Source: Burkholderia sp. Bp8963 (GTDB lineage: Bacteria > Pseudomonadota > Gammaproteobacteria > Burkholderiales > Burkholderiaceae). Taken from it: DNA of 64,000 nucleotides. The notes beneath the pieces were generated by a model. That model saw only the letters and a program-made list of their open reading frames with translations, ran no database searches and had not been told where the DNA came from. The stretch lies in NCBI RefSeq assembly GCF_003854275.1, contig NZ_QTQP01000004.1:124001-188000 (forward strand). The letters are read 5' to 3'. Both the position numbers and the translations under genes were made by a program. Shown here one piece after another: positions 63,499 through 64,000 of the stretch. Positions within the stretch are counted from its first letter, which is position 1. Each line of letters begins with the position of its first letter.

Positions 63499-64000
63499 AT
63501 GCTTGAACTGATTTCATCGCACGCGTGCCACGGCGGCGAGCAGCGCTTCTACAGGCACGACTCGACGACGATCGGCCTGCCGATGAAGTTCTCGGTGTAC
63601 CTGCCGCCGCAGGCCGCGCACGCTCGCGTGCCGGCGCTGTTCTACCTCGCGGGGCTGACCTGCACCGAGGAGACGTTCGCGATCAAGGCCGGCGCGCAGC
63701 AGTACGCGGCGCAGCACGGCCTCGCGCTCGTCGCGCCCGACACGAGCCCGCGCGGCGCGGGCGTGCCGGGCGAGACCGACGCATGGGATTTCGGCGTCGG
63801 CGCGGGCTTCTACGTCGACGCGACCGAAGCGCCGTGGTCGACCCACTACAGGATGTACTCGTACATCGCCGACGAGCTGCGCGACACGGTGACGGCCGCG
63901 TTGCCGATCGACGGCGCGCGGCTCGGCATCTTCGGTCACTCGATGGGCGGGCACGGTGCGCTCGTGCTCGCACTGCGCAACCCGGACGTGTACCGCTCGG
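63499..64000 (+). CDS. fghA: S-formylglutathione hydrolase (5' part)
   Basis: The visible 167 residues run off the window end. The enzyme hydrolyses S-formylglutathione to formate and glutathione, the second step of glutathione-dependent formaldehyde oxidation. The esterase D signature is plain: FYLAGLTCTEETFAIKAGAQ, DTSPRG, and the nucleophile elbow GHSMGGHGA with Ser148. The ATG at 63499 follows AGGGGA (63488-63493) by five bases. The usual partner, formaldehyde dehydrogenase (adhC/frmA), is not upstream; xylB is. A conserved leader element shared with purE precedes it. Confidence 0.93.
   Translation, partial: MLELISSHACHGGEQRFYRHDSTTIGLPMKFSVYLPPQAAHARVPALFYLAGLTCTEETFAIKAGAQQYAAQHGLALVAPDTSPRGAGVPGETDAWDFGVGAGFYVDATEAPWSTHYRMYSYIADELRDTVTAALPIDGARLGIFGHSMGGHGALVLALRNPDVYRS

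Overview
The window is GC-rich chromosomal DNA that reads as a Burkholderia cepacia complex chromosome 1. The clearest evidence is gene order matched from memory: recA-recX-DUF2889-sucC-sucD-terC-pilin-pglL, the two-component pair followed by the htrA protease, and a TetR / RND efflux operon. No rRNA, prophage, insertion sequence, integrase or CRISPR array is visible. Almost every gene has typical Burkholderia codon use, so this is core genome with no obvious island. The species was not tested by any search.

Layout. 1-8.9 kb: the 3' end of a CopD-type membrane protein, divergent dgoD/dgoR (galactonate), a GFA-family protein, a very large class A PBP-like protein, a MAPEG protein, a small unknown, a cupin and an isonitrile-hydratase-like protein. 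9-11.6 kb: a GlxA-type regulator, a 13-bp tandem repeat, a LysR regulator and a tRNA-Met with its promoter and terminator. 11.8-16 kb: an MHS transporter behind a TctD/TctE-like two-component pair. 16-24.6 kb: recA with a perfect LexA box, recX, a DUF2889 gene, sucCD, terC, a type IV pilin-like gene and pglL. 25-31.6 kb: a TonB-like lipoprotein, a gene remnant, moaC, a BepA/YfgC-type protease, DUF2946, a YheT hydrolase, an NTF2-like protein and waaF. 31.8-34.2 kb: a zinc-finger protein, ilvE and azlCD. 34.4-42.8 kb: pgk-pyk-fba, then purC-purE-purK and a Sua5 protein. 43-52.6 kb: a GDSL lipoprotein, a fatty acid hydroxylase, dacB, an RR-HK-htrA operon and three small genes. 52.7-59.8 kb: tetR and the RND operon. 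60-64 kb: a purine permease, xylB and the start of fghA.

How the genes work together. Glycolysis (pgk, pyk, fba) and purine synthesis (purC, purE, purK) are clustered. Branched-chain amino acid synthesis (ilvE) lies divergent from a predicted exporter (azlCD). Envelope maintenance is spread across the window: two penicillin-binding proteins, HtrA, BepA-type chaperone-protease, WaaF and the efflux pump with its repressor.

The most interesting signals are non-coding. A conserved element with the same predicted pseudoknot lies directly before both purE and fghA, two genes linked only through purine and one-carbon metabolism, and looks like a riboswitch. A second structured leader precedes the purine permease. 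Other points are a probable AUU start codon for dgoR, an AcrR-like operator nearly identical to the one known in E. coli, a 9-bp in-frame repeat inside xylB, and Ser/Ala/Pro-rich segments in a pilin and in the RND adaptor that fit the substrate style of the PglL encoded here.
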